64,000 bases of DNA, taken from contig JACSVZ010000007.1 in the NCBI GenBank assembly GCA_014706295.1, positions 47,134,975-47,198,974 of the forward strand. The letters are read 5' to 3'. Each line of letters begins with the position of its first letter. The first letter of the stretch is position 1. Of the stretch, positions 37,001 through 50,016 are shown piece after piece. A program made the translations under genes and the position numbers. Source of the DNA: Lycocorax pyrrhopterus obiensis. Its lineage: Eukaryota; Chordata; Aves; Passeriformes; Paradisaeidae. The notes under the pieces were generated by a model. That model saw only the letters and a program-made list of their open reading frames with translations. It was not told the DNA's origin and made no database searches.

Positions 37001-40000
37001 GACAGTACACCATGACTGCACAGACCCAAAGACAGACAGACAGACACCCTCAGTCCTTCCAAGCCAGCCTATCTCCAAGCAGCTCTGCACTAGGTAAGAG
37101 TGTCCTTTAAGTGCACTTAATGTTGTGTTAGACAACATTGCTTCCAAAGAGCTGCTCACTGAAACCATTCTCACTCCACAATTAACAACCGTGTTGAGTA
37201 TGAAAAATCACTTATGTCTCTTGCCCAGTTCCAGACCTCCTGTATTAAGTCCACAGCAACAATCTCATAACATACTGCAGTATTCTGTACAGCTGTGTCA
37301 AAATGGTGTAACACTGATCGCCTGTGACAGCAGGCATTTGTACCGAGAGATTTCTGAAAGCACTACAGTATTTCTTTGTGTGAAGTAGCTGAGAAATAAT
37401 ACTCTCAACCCCCCTGCCCCAACCTTCTTTTCCTTTGTGCACTGCCAAGCAAAATGGGCCCAAAACCATGCTCTCTCTATTCTTTTACTGATGGAAATTA
37501 CATTAGAGAGAAGCCCAGCAGAAAGGAAGTTTTGGCAAGGAATGTGCCTTTTATGTTATGTTCCATAAAACACTTGAAGATCACTGACTGATATTCACAA
37601 AATGATGTTCTTCATATACCTATACACAGCGGCTGCTGCAATGCTGACTTGATCTGCACTTCAGACTGGCAATATAAAACAAAACATTTAAAAACATATT
37701 AATAAACAAAGACTTGAAAAAAAACATTCAAGCCCTATTCCTTTACAGCTGTATTTTAAACTAACTATGGCAAAGAAATGCCAACTTACAATGTACTTCT
37801 CAACAATATAAGCAATGGTTTACAAATATATATGGCATCTTTGTTCCTATATGAATCCCACCATAACTACTGGCACAGGCAATCCTTGTAACCTCCTTTT
37901 CTGACACTTTGAGTCCAATTTATTCCCCCTGTTTCTTGGTACACTGCCACAAGCAGCATTGATTTTCTGCCCTCCTTGGTGACTGCTGCAACTTCAAGTT
38001 CAGAAAGGCTTCTGGATTGCAACTTGTGCTCCATTTTCAGCAACAGCAACAACGGTCTGGAGTAGCTTTTGTTCCAAGACAGCAGAGAGCTAACAAATCA
38101 CACCAACACAGGCAAGGTGCGCAGCACTGTGTCAGAAGACATACCCCTTCCCAGTAATAACTTTCCATCAGAGGGATGATCTAATCTATAGCTATGGAGT
38201 TTTGCTTATTGCTTCTACTTATCACTGTGCTCTCAAATGCTTAAAATAGTGGCAATTCTTCATCAAAAGGCAGTCAAGAAGCTCTTCAGCGGTAACAACA
38301 CTAAACTATTTGCCAGTTTTAATAAGGATAAATAATACATTAATATACTTGCCAGTTCCAACTTCCCCAGTTATAGCTGGCATATTGCTGATGGGCTCCC
38401 AAGTGCAGCAACATCCTGCCCCACCGCCAGCAAGGGACACCTCCATGTCCCCTTTGGATGAAGCCAGGGGCAAGAAGAATGCAGCAGGGCTGGGCATGAT
38501 CCTGGCAAGCACAGTCTCACACTCCCAAGGAACCAGATCACAGACAGTTCTCAGCAAGTACCAAGGCTTGGTGAGGAACAGTGCAACATGGAGAAAGTCA
38601 CCACGTGCCAGTTTGTATTTGATGATGCTTGTGAAGCAAGTTACTTTGGTTAGTAAATGCAGCTGTGCCAGCAAAATGCTTTTTGGTGGTACACAGTGTA
38701 TCTGCAAGGAGAACTTACCTGTAAAACCACATTAATAAACACCAACGCAAAATTCGCCCAAGCCTAGTGCTCAGAAGGTACAGCCACAGTTCCGCATTTC
38801 TTGTAGAACAAAATATAGCACAACCCATAAAGCAAAATAAGAAAGCTCTGAATTATTTCCAAATAAGTACTTTTAAACATAGTAATTGCAGCAATGCTTT
38901 TTTTTTAAAAGTGACTCATATTTCAAAACATTGGTCCTTCACATACTAAGTAATTTCTACTGCACTTGCAAGTATTAGAAGCTTAAGAATCTGGAAGGTC
39001 TTTAAAGAACTTAGTTTTCAATACAGTACAGAAACTTAGTTTTCTTTCTTTCTTTTGGCAAATTGAATCAGTATCATAATTTACTCTTCCTAACTTCAGA
39101 AAATCATTCGCTTTCCTGAACACCATAAAGGATTAAAGCCAGCCCAACATTTTGGAAGAGTTTTTAGGTTACAGACAAAATAAACATTTTAAAATCCAGA
39201 AAGTATTTACTGAATTAACTGAAGTAGTGATTCATCACCCATTGCATCTCTCTAAATTTACTTCACAGATTCTATTACGTCAGGCTCTGTCAGTTCTGGA
39301 TGGAATGGAAATGCTTGATTGAAAGATCCCACTAAATAAAAGCCACGGGGGGCTGTTCTGCTCCTGTACATGTGCTGCCCCCCGTAACACGACTGGCAGT
39401 CAGACACATCTGCACCAGCAACAGAACTGCATACAAAGAAAATATCTGAGTTGATTAGTAGTCAAAAGGCCCCTTAGACAACCTGACAGCACTGCTGCAA
39501 CCTCTTCCAAGTTTCACCCTAATTATTTACAGCTGTAAATTGTACAACTGTCAGAGTGCTACATACAGGTCCATGAGACACTGGGGGAAAAAAGTTAGAA
39601 TGGTAAGAATCTCACGTCTTTAACGTCTTCCAAACCCACAGTAAAACCTAAACTTTTTATAATTGGTTATGTTATATTCAGTAAATGATGTTTATGTAAT
39701 TAAACACTTGTCCTTACTGTGGGCAAAGGAGAGCCACTTGGAAAAATCAAAGCTGCCAGACAAAGCCTTGCATACACTGTCCTGCCCCAAGATTTGTCTT
39801 GTGCAAAAGCCCAGCAGAAATTCACACAATGCATGAGTCGCTTCCCTACTGCATCTCTTGAACATGAAACTGCTGCAGCAAGATCAGTTCATTTTCAGTT
39901 GCTTGCCTCCTCTCCCATTTATCACTCAGTATACCTCTCTGCGTTAATTGCTTTTTAAACACTGCTCACACTTAAAATTCAGACTCAGCCTATACCATTT

Positions 40001-40253
40001 ACTTCCCAATATAACTTGATGTTCAGAGTAAAACACATAATTATTGTATAAAAAGTTGTACAAATATGATTAGATATTGGAAACTTTTCCCCTCCTGCAA
40101 TTCATATTACAACATACATGCCCTAATTAAGCTTAAAGCCCCCAGTTTATGCCAGTATTATGAAACGAGCTTTTTTTTGCCTGTTCAAACTACAGCTACA
40201 TGAAAGGCATGTGTCAGCACTACCACAGCAAACTCTCGGTCTTTATGGGAAAG

Positions 40254-40307
40254 CTTTCTCAAAATTTCTTTCACTTTCTCAAAATTTTCTCAGTGTTTCA
40301 CTGAGAA
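40254..40307. repeat. 20-bp tandem duplication running into a hairpin
   Basis: CTTTCTCAAAATTT begins two successive 20-bp units at 40254 and 40274. The end of the second overlaps a perfect inverted repeat, TTCTCAGTG at 40287-40295 and CACTGAGAA at 40299-40307, with a three-base TTT loop. Both are directly visible; the function is unknown. Confidence 0.8.
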
Positions 40308-41929
40308 CGTGCGCAGTCTTAAATCCTTTGGTGAAAGCCCCTGTAACTCCACAGACTTCCGGGGGCTGAACAGTTAGTTCTTCACGTGACACAGGAACAC
40401 CACTGCTGCTGTTTCCAGCACCTATGGATTAGCCCGCCAGCGATCACTGCACTGTGTGTACCAGACACACAGGTTGGTACCAGGACTCAGCCCGTGGGTA
40501 ACAAAGAAGTGGCTTCAGTACAAGTATTCACACACTGTGTATGTGAAGCTTTCATTCTGCTCTATCAGCTAATAGATCGCTCCTGAAGGTTGTTTATAAA
40601 GGAAAGAAAACAATTAAAACATGCATTTAGACAAAGCAACACCTGAACACTGTTCTCTATATCAAACAGACACAGTGCAAACCTTGCGCATGTGGTTTTC
40701 CTTAATTAATGTATTTTTGTGAAATCAGGACTTCCCAAAAAACTGAGCACACGAACACTGTCAAAAGGTTGGTGGGGGGAGGAAACACAATATTTTCCAC
40801 CTAAAAAGAACGGGTCAAAATTTCCCCCGAACTGCTCTTACCAACATCTAGCAATGTTTGCTGTGCATACTGCCTCATACCACTGGCTCAAGTAGGAGCA
40901 ACATGTTTGCTTTTGTTCCACTAATGGCCACAGGAGAAAACAACTGCAGGAATTACAATCAAACCTGGAGTATCATTACCTTGAAATTGTTTACCCTCTC
41001 AGGAAATGAAAATTTTATACTTACCTCTAGCAAGAAACTCAGGTCTTCATTGCAAAGTTTGGGGTTAATTATTCTTGGAAAAAACAGATTTTTCAGGAAG
41101 AAACGAAGCTGTAAGATGTTCTGGTTTTAGTTCAACAAGAAAATACTGACTTTCTTACCTTTTTAATTGAACTTCCATGTAGTGCTTTGGGTCATTGCTC
41201 ACCCAATAGCAGGTAAGGTTCTAACTCTTCCTTCTCTACCAACACTTGTGCCTATTTCCACAATCTCTCTTCTAGGTCCGGACATCCGTGCCTTGGAAAG
41301 TGTAACTATAAAATGCCCATTTTTCTTCTGATTCCGACAGTGGTTGCTGGAGAAACTGAGGCAATTCTGAAGTTCAAATATTTTGAGTGTGAGCCTACTT
41401 CTCACTTCAGAGCCACAAGTTCAAAGTTGAAGTGGCTGTCACAGTACACTGCAGATCCAAATACACAACTGATAGCTGGTCCCAAACTTTAAGTAGATGG
41501 CACCTTATTTGAAGCTTTTGGACAACTTGCTAGGTACCGATGGATTGCTTCGTGAGCCACAGCAGAGGTTCTGAGCAAATTCAATCATAATTTACCTAGA
41601 AACACCTCTTTTTATAAGGCTGGTATAATGACCGGTGCCTTCCTCTGCAATTACATGATGTAATTGGAAGTGGTAGAAGAGATAGGGGAAAAAGGGGAAA
41701 GCATGGTTAGGAAACCGTGACTGAAACAGCTAGAGCGGCTCAAGAATTTGCTCCTTGTCTTTCTCCTGAGCAAACCAGTCAGTGCTTCATGGTGTAGGCA
41801 TGTATCACCCCTCCAAAATACAACCAAGCCATGCCAAAGCACTGCCAAAAATATGCACGCAGCATCAATGCAGCAGGGAAGAGAAACTCAGGCTTGCAAT
41901 AGATGCTGCAATTAAAATGAAAAGAGCTG

Positions 41930-42060
41930 CAAAGCTACTATTCATTTCACCCCAGAAGTAAATTGTTTAAGTGTAATTAATGATCAGTTTATTAAATAGG
42001 CATCAGGCTTTTACGTCATAATTCTCCTAAAATCCTCAGCTGTTACATAATACTTAAGAA
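41930..42060. promoter_or_regulatory. Candidate conserved element (homeodomain plus CRE-like sites)
   Basis: GTGTAATTAATGATCAG near 41971 has a homeodomain-type TAATTA core, and TTACGTCAT at 42011-42019 is close to the CREB/ATF site. The stretch looks unlike the neighbouring intron. Only motif evidence is available. Confidence 0.25.
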
Positions 42061-43079
42061 CGAACTTACATGGGATACTTTGATTCTGAAACATCAATGT
42101 CCATTTATCCATCAGAGGACCAGCAGGATAGTTTACCACTCCTTTTAAAGTCAAAGTGATTTTACTAACTTTTCAAGATTAGCTCAGTGCATTTGCACTT
42201 TCGTGTGGTAGGCCGGTTTTAAAGACTCACTTTCATAAATCCCCGGAATGCACTGCATTTATCACAGCAACAAAGCCACAGGAAAAGTCTTTTTTGGTTC
42301 TTTTTATGCTTGTCTATTTTCCTCCTCTTTGTAAAAGTACAGTACTTTCTGGCATTCTTTTCACAGCCACTTTTCACAGACCAACACTCCAACAAAAGCA
42401 ATCCATTTCATCAAATTTAGCGAGTCCTTATTGTGAGGAGAGACTACAGATTTGCCAGTGAAATGCTGAAGTTACTATTCTCTATTAATAAAATGTGCTG
42501 CAATACAGTGCAATGCAAATACTTAATCCTAGCTACTTTGCAGAAAACAGTTAAAACAAGCACATTCTCGGTGCTGACACTGTCATGCTTTTTAGTGTAC
42601 TATCAGACATCTCAGCTTCAGTACCAGCAGAGAACATCCTCCACCCACCCCCCGAGGCAGACTTGAAAATACCAAATCCACAGTCAAGCAAAGAATCACA
42701 GGTTTTACAGCCCTCTCCAGTAACTCCAGAGAACATGCGTGAAGAATAAAATACCACCCTGTCAGCTTTGGGAGATCCATTATGCTCTGTTACCCATCAA
42801 TGCAGAGAATGATTAAGTCTTGACTCTTGGTGCCAAAGGCTTCAGATAAAGAAGCAAACCATTCATTTCCAGCCACAACTGCACTTAGCAAAGCAAGTGA
42901 GGGAACCAACAGTGAAGTATACTTGGCTACTGAAGTTTATTGTGAGTCAGCTGGAAGTTAAGACTTCTTCCTACTATGATGCCAAAAAAATCTATTATGT
43001 GGAGGTACCAACAGATATTTATTCATCTGAGGTTAGCATGGCTTCATGAAGAAGCAAGAAATACTTAGTTTGGATGACA

Positions 43080-43230
43080 AATCATTCCACAAACATTATA
43101 AATCCTTTGTGCGGTAAATATTTCAGGTTTCAAGAGCCAATTAGAAAGGTCAGCATTTATCTTTTTGTCTGTTTCTAGCCTTAATAACATTTGCTCTCTG
43201 CCTGTAGATTAATCATTGAAGTGAAAGATA
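43080..43230. promoter_or_regulatory. Candidate conserved element (forkhead and homeodomain motifs)
   Basis: GTAAATA (43114-43120) fits the forkhead core RYAAAYA, CCAATTAG (43137-43144) is homeodomain-like, and AGATTAATCATTG follows near 43206. Autoregulation by a forkhead protein would be possible, but this is speculation. Confidence 0.22.
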
Positions 43231-43687
43231 CAGAGGTTTATAAATAGGAAAAAACCCCTAAGCATAGTAAGAGAGGGTTCAGACTGAACAAAAATTATCT
43301 CTACCTGTTCTGGTTTTGATGACTATAGCCTACCTTAATCCAAAATCTCATTATTTGGATTAGATTAGGACAGTGGATCAGTGGATTTTCCTGAAATGCT
43401 CAGGCAAGCCACACGCAATTTCATATTTGGGGCACAGGGCTGCATTTCATTTCCAAATCCCTTTTAATTCCACACAGGCATTTGTAACTTCTTCTTCATG
43501 ACAGGAAATATTTGTCCCTTTGAAAAAGTTTGAAAACCAAAACCCCTGCTTCTAAACCTAGTGGAAGACTGTTCTTTGGCTCTCATTGTCATTCAATTGC
43601 TGCACCCAAGGTCATTGCAATTGCTACAAAGCTGAGAAATTCTACTGTTTTTCAAGACAGAAACATTTTGCAGAGGGACTTGTTGAG

Positions 43688-43720
43688 TTTTGTTTGTTTG
43701 TTTTTTGAGGGGTTTTTTGA
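43688..43720. repeat. T/G-rich low-complexity run
   Basis: TTTTGTTTGTTTGTTTTTTG followed by AGGGGTTTTTTG on the plus strand is simple sequence. It has the opposite strand bias to the A/C tracts at 31.5 and 48.1 kb, so the transcript here is A/C-rich. Confidence 0.65.
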
Positions 43721-46700
43721 AATGGTTTGTGCTTATGTTCCATAATAAGGCAAAGTAGCCAATAAAACATCAGCAGGAGCTATCTCTTCCAGTGCAGGAG
43801 ATCATTCTACCCAAGATGCAGAAAAAGGGATGTTATGCAGAAGCAAGAATGAATACAAATCAGTCATGAATGCATGGGAAGACAGCAAAGAAAGCACAAC
43901 TGACAAGATAACAAAAAATATGCCTGCTATGTAAATGCTTTCTGATTACCAAATGGGAACCTTGTTTCTACACCTACAATAAACAGACAGTAAGATACAC
44001 CTGTAACAGGTTTAACTCATCCAAACTGGTTCATGAATAAGTTCATTTAAGCAGTCTTCATGAGAAAGAATCATTAAGAAGTAAAGAAATAAGTAAATGT
44101 CTTAATTCCTACAGAAAATTTTCTTTTGAAATTTATGACTCCTTGTGTATTCTTGAACCAGATTCCTCAATGTCACACTGTTAATGTCTACTGATTCATG
44201 AACATGGCTTTGTTCTTTCTCTGACATAATGATATCCAAAATGTATTATTATGAACTAAATAAAAACAATTTCCCAAAACTATCAACATACATAAGATCC
44301 CATTGCTTAAAGAGGGTGTATAATTTGAACTGTTTGCTTCAGTGCAGTTCTTACAGGCTGCACTGAGCAGGCACGTACAACTCACAATTTACTTCCAAAA
44401 CATCCCCTTAGGAAAAGATCCTCCAAAAGACTTCCTAAATGCTAGTTTGTACACTATGTGTTTTAATTAACGTACAGAATAGAAATTACCATTTAGATAA
44501 GATAATGCTCCCCAGCCACCCCACCTTTGCATTCTGAAACTCTGCCAGGTTTCTCAGCCCCTCATCCACTCATTATTTATTTCTAGCAATCCTCAGGCCT
44601 GGTTAGCATTAATTCAGCTGCAGTTGGAGAGTTTCTCCAAGGCAGTCTCTTCAATTCCAAAGTGCATGAACTACTTAATTTGAGTGCTCTGTGATTCACG
44701 TACTTTAAATAGAGAAAATACTGCAGGAAATTACAGATCTCATACTTGCTTATGTGACTGCTCCAACAGCTGTACGGACAGAGTGATGTGCACACATATG
44801 TGCAGCCCCAGCTGCCAGTACAGACACCCAAGGGACGACACCTGAGATATCCTTAGTCTCCTGACAGAAATTTCAGAGTTCACATGCCAAAGTTTGGGAA
44901 CCCACAGCAGAAGGTGTCACTGGGGTTTGAAACATGAAAGCCAGCTGAGTTCTTACACAGCAGCCATGCCTGCAGTAAAGACTCATACAGATTACTGGAG
45001 ACGAAAAGATACACTCTCTAGTCACAGAAGTACTAATTAGATTTATAACCACTTCTCACAGATAATCCGTTACTCCCCAGTTCCTTTCTCCACTCCTCCG
45101 TCACAACGAGCATCTTCTCCATCAGGCCAAGCGCAGAAAGCCCCTCATCCCCTCTGACACCTGCCTATTTCTGGCCTTCTGTAAAGCAATCCTGCAGTAA
45201 ATGTCCATTACCAGCAAAGAAAAGTGGCACGTTTCTATGGCAGGTTTCCTAACCAACTGAGAGACCATGCAATTTTTCATTCACTGGAGACTCCATGTCC
45301 AAAATGTACAAGCAGATAATTAACAACTAACAATTTTGGGGCACATTTCTAGACTATGATGGGAATCTTTCTCAAGGTGAATTTTTAAAAAGTATGGAGG
45401 AATCAAGGAGGGATCCATAATCCTGTGGCTCCTGCCACATCTGACAGGCATAGGCTTGCTCTAAAAAGTTGCTCAAACTCTCCATTTAAGCCAGGGGTAT
45501 TGGTGCTCACCCAAACCTACTAAAAGGGATGCTTTGTGATCTAATTAGACAATGCTTGAAAATATTTTGAGAGTGAGAGGTGCTGTATGTGGTTCAGAGT
45601 CATTATAACAATCCAAGTAATTTATCATTCTTGAAAAAATGTCATAGTTTTTGAGAATTAAAAAAAAAAATTATCTAAGCGGTCCTGTTTAGACATGTTA
45701 AATTTAGACACTGAATATCACAGGGCCAAGGTCTCTCATTTTGATTTTCTGTCACATGCCACACCAACTACAGAAAAGCACTGCCTGAATAAACCTAGGT
45801 ATCATATACTTCTATTACAGTAACAAGCTTATGAAGTCCTAAAAAATGGAAATAGTTTTCCTTGATAAGTGACCCAGAGCTTCAATTTTAGTAAATGAAA
45901 TGACACTTGCACGGGCAAAGGCAAAGGGAACAACCCCCAACTGAACAACTAAGTATTCTTTTTTGTTAAATGGATACCTCAGTACTGAGTAGATTTAAAC
46001 TTTTAGAAAGGGTGCTCAAGAGTTCCATTTTTATTACTTTTTGAGCCCCTCAGATAATGCAATACACGAACTCATTCCATCTCATTCAGAACTGACAAAC
46101 AGGATGCAAGTGTGACAGACTGGAATCTAGAATTTCTTACAAATACAAATAACAAACCTAAAGGAAAGTCATGAAGGTGGCAGAACCAAAAAACTCCACC
46201 TATCAAAGGGTGACGCACTTAAAAGCTAGAAAATGCTGTATTTCAGTAGATTTAAGTAGTCCTCCAAATTTCAGTTTCCACAGTTAATGCACTGAATAAA
46301 GCAAGAGACTAATGGGAAAAAACCCCCCACAGGTTAAGCAATTATATAATAAGAGGATCTGTATCCTAAAGTACACATAACAGGAGAGCTGAATTAAAAT
46401 TGCATGGAAAGATATAAGCTTATTTTTTTCCAGCGTATATTTGACTTGTAGGAGACAAATCACTACCAATAGCCAATTAACGTAACTGACAGTGAGCTTT
46501 GTCAGTAGAATGTGTTATGGCAGAACAGCTGCCTGGCAGGGTTCAGCAAGTGTAGAAGAAATATGACTTGTGAAACCACCATCACAAAGCAGTGCAGTGA
46601 AAGCTGGGATGAATCTTTGTGTTGGTATAACAAGAACAGCATGCCAAAATCTTCACAAACTTCAGCATTTGTTCTGGTTTCATGAGAATTAGCTAAATCT

Positions 46701-48084
46701 TGAGTCATTTAAGAAACTTAGCACTTGATGTAAAACTGTTCTCTGCCAGTTCAGGGAATACGAGCACAGAGAAAAAGTACATCAGAATTCTCAGAAAGGT
46801 GTCTAGATGCATTTCTAAAGACATCTTTAATGCTGGTTTACTCCAATTAGTCCTCATCAGCTGGTTTCTCCTTTCACAGGTCTCCAACATTGCTTTTTAA
46901 ATTGCCTCTTTTCAAAACAGTAGCTGCTCACAGGAACTGTAGGATCAAGCAGACAGTTTCCTTTCAGAGAGGCCACCTCGCTCTGCCCCTCAAAGGGGCC
47001 TCCTGGCACCGGCCAGCTGAGGATCACCACCTTCCCCAAGGACTGACTTCCCTACGCAGACAGTCTCCTGGTCAAAGGCAACTGCTGCTTTCCAGCGAGC
47101 AAGGACAGCGGGAAACTCTTGTTTATTATTTTGCATGCAGTCTGCATACCTGAAGGTACTTATGACACAGGCATTTTTTTGCTTCTGAATGACCAAATGT
47201 CATGCCTGCAGGGAAGAACTACTACAGGCTTCAGCTTGAGGGCTTCCTATGTAAAGTCAACAGCATTTCCCTTGCTTTTTTGTTAATACTGCAGAAACAA
47301 CCTAAACGAAGAATCCAGGCGAGCTGCGGTTGAAAGAGATACCTGTAATACGCCAATGCCTCGAGTCTGCAGGGCGCTGCACTTGAGCACATCAGGCAGT
47401 CTCTAAAAGCAGCGTAGATGGCTGTTTTAACCAGCACACACATACAAGTGGAGGCTCACAATGCCAACTACAGCTGCCACAGTGATTCATGCACTTCATG
47501 TCCTTTGATAAGAGTAGTCCAACCTTCATCTACTTACTTGTGAAGTAATATATGTATAATAAAAACGTGTGGAAAGCGTGGTGGAGGGCTTACACTTTTA
47601 CAGACAAGGGTGCTCACATGAGTTCAGCATGCAAAATGAAACCAGCTAGTCGTTTCAAACCTGAGTTTTTCCAAGCCAGCACTGCTGAAGCTCCAATCCC
47701 CTCTCAGGACCCTTGGCCAGGAGCTACAACGCTTGGGTGTGCCCTGAACTGCAAGTTATGGGCTGTTCAAAAGAGCAGTTTCAAGATTCTTTGCGTACTG
47801 TCTTGTGTCTATAAAGCTGTCCCTCCTCCTGTCAGCCTTACGGAGTGCACTCCCCTAGGATATTATGTGAAAAAGAATTTTAGCTTATAAAACAGGTTTA
47901 CCAGCTGAATAAAACATCTAGAGAAATTGTAAACTGTTTTTATGTAACTCTGAAGATCTGTTCCAAAGTTATACTTTTTTCCTTATTATTATTTTAGATT
48001 ACTAATAATTACAAATAATTATAAAATATTATTACAGATTATTCCACTCAAAGTACTGCCTACATCTTTATTTGCTCAGAAAAA

Positions 48085-48142
48085 CTACCAAAAAACTCAC
48101 CAAAAAACCAACCCTCCAAAACCCCAAAACACAAAACCCTGA
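48085..48142. repeat. A/C-rich low-complexity tract
   Basis: This is a run of AAAACTCACC, AAAAAACC, AACCC, CCAAAACCCC and AAAACCC words on the plus strand, G/T-rich in the transcript. It is similar in composition to the tract near 31.5 kb but has no clear repeat unit. Confidence 0.7.
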
Positions 48143-49972
48143 GAAAAAAATGAGAGACGCCTTTAGTTAGACTAGTAGTTCACTAGCATAATCTTAAACT
48201 GTTTTACTCAATCTGTAGATTGCTGAACAGCTGTTCAGTGGTCTTGTGTACTACCAAGTCTCATTCTGGACCTCTGTATTTCATTTTCCTCCTCTAGATT
48301 TAAGCTTTCTCGTTCCAGTTAATCACAGAGAAAGCAAAACATCAGTGAAAAACTCAGGAATGTTTGTTTTATAATCTTTGCTGGCCATCCTCTAAAGAGC
48401 GAAAACTAAGAGCTACCTGGAAGAGTTTAATGTGTGTCACTCTTCAAGGAAAAACATCTCCATGTAGACAGAGGGGCACCTCTAAAGATAGCAGCCAAAT
48501 CATGGAATGTTTACAAAATAAATCATGATGCCATGGACCTATATGCACTTGCAACTCTGGCAAAAGAGTAACTGCTGATCCTAGGAACACAATTTCAGAA
48601 GGATTCATTTCAGAAATCTTCCAGTAAATTTGGATCCTGTCCTTCAGAAGTAATTGGAGCCCTGCTAGCCCCATCGTGACTGAACCGAAAAGCCAGGGAG
48701 TCATGACCTTGCAGCACTGTGTGTTCACTAGGTTCTGTCTCCATCCATTTCTGCCCCGTCTCATTTTTGCCTCTGAGCATTAAGCTGTTCAACAGATGGT
48801 ATGGGGAAATTAAAGGGTTTGCTGGGTATTTTGAGAATCAATTTGAGTAGAAGGACCTTTTTGTATGAAACTCCCTGCTGAGCAGCCACATTGTACACAG
48901 GTAGCCTTGTCAGTGATTAATACTGTCCAAAGTGCTAAGAACAAATGTCAGTGCTGTATTCTGCACCAGTCCTGTCAAACCCTTTACTCAGACAACAACT
49001 GACACGTTTAAAGCCTCATCTTTTTACAAATAATACAGTGGCTTCATTTGTACAGGGAGAGTAGAAAGAGCTGTATTTGTGCAAGACACTGTAAACCATT
49101 CAAAGCAGCTAAGTTACAGGCACAGTAAAAGGAACTACCTAGAAAAGCCAAAAAGCAAAACCAAATAGCCAGAACACCTCATAGATTGACTCCAACCCAA
49201 TAAAATAAATAAATATATGAAATTCTTCAATTTCTTAATCAATTGTGTATCTTGGCCAGCATTTGCTAATTTATGCTTTTAAGCCGCAAACTCATTTCCA
49301 CAAGGAGTTTGAAAATGCAGACCTAGCCTGTGGTTTCTTAGTGACCAAGGCAAGTTGTGTTATTATTATTAAAAAAAACCCGAAACAAAGTAACTCTCCT
49401 CTCTCACTAGCAAAATTTGCAAGAGACAGATCCAGAAGTACACCTTGGCTTCCCTATAGAGACTTCATGCAGCAAATAAGGTGTCTGCTACCTAAGACAG
49501 ATAGAAACCTATCTTTGGTAATAGAGTAAGCTGTTATGGACAGAATGGCAACACAAATTCATGGTCCTATAAGACTGAACAATTTTTTTTAAAAACAAAA
49601 CAATTTTATAATATACTTTGTTTATTTAACTCCAAACTGCCTCAAGCATTAGCAATGTCAACTGTAGTCATCAAAACTTAAACTGTTTGAAGAGCAGTGG
49701 GGAGGAAAAACCATTAGGGGAACAACTTCAGTTTTGCTCCAGAGGACTGAAAGGAAGAACTGACAGAAACACAAAATACTGAAGAGAAAAAGATGTTTAT
49801 AGAGCTTGCAAACCTTAAGCTTGAGATACCTGAAGCACCATTACAGATGATGGGGCCTAGGCTGAAAGTCACCCCCCCACAGACATGTCAGTGCTCCTCA
49901 AGCCTGTTGGGAAACTCAAAGGGATTTGATGTATTTCACTGAACCTGAGAGGAATCTTTGACGGGTACCTTT

Positions 49973-50016
49973 ACACACACAGAAATAGGTGTACCTATCA
50001 TTTTACCTGTGTGTGT
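49973..50016. repeat. Nested inverted repeat of AC/TG dinucleotides
   Basis: ACACACACAG at 49973-49982 pairs with CTGTGTGTGT at 50007-50016, and the intervening loop itself contains TAGGT-GT-ACCTA (49986-49997). The arms are part of short (AC)n and (TG)n runs, so the structure could be a cruciform or RNA hairpin in either strand. Confidence 0.8.

Larger units (their letters stand above)
36001..48000 (-). other. FOXN3: FOXN3 48-kb intron, section 3
   Basis: This is intron sequence with a 20-bp tandem duplication that runs into a 9-bp-arm hairpin (40254-40307). Two motif-dense, conserved-looking stretches lie near 41.93-42.06 and 43.08-43.23 kb, and a T/G-rich run at 43688-43720. A 17-mer is shared at 36607 and 36797. 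I see nothing else beyond AT-rich unique-looking sequence. Confidence 0.8.

Noticed and set aside
38306..38735. Overlapping 130-140-codon frames on both strands
   Set aside because: Overlapping frames on opposite strands of similar length indicate local low stop density rather than a gene.
41345..41375. GAGAAACTGAGGCA resembling a MIR core
   Set aside because: Only 14 bases agree and the following sequence does not follow the consensus.
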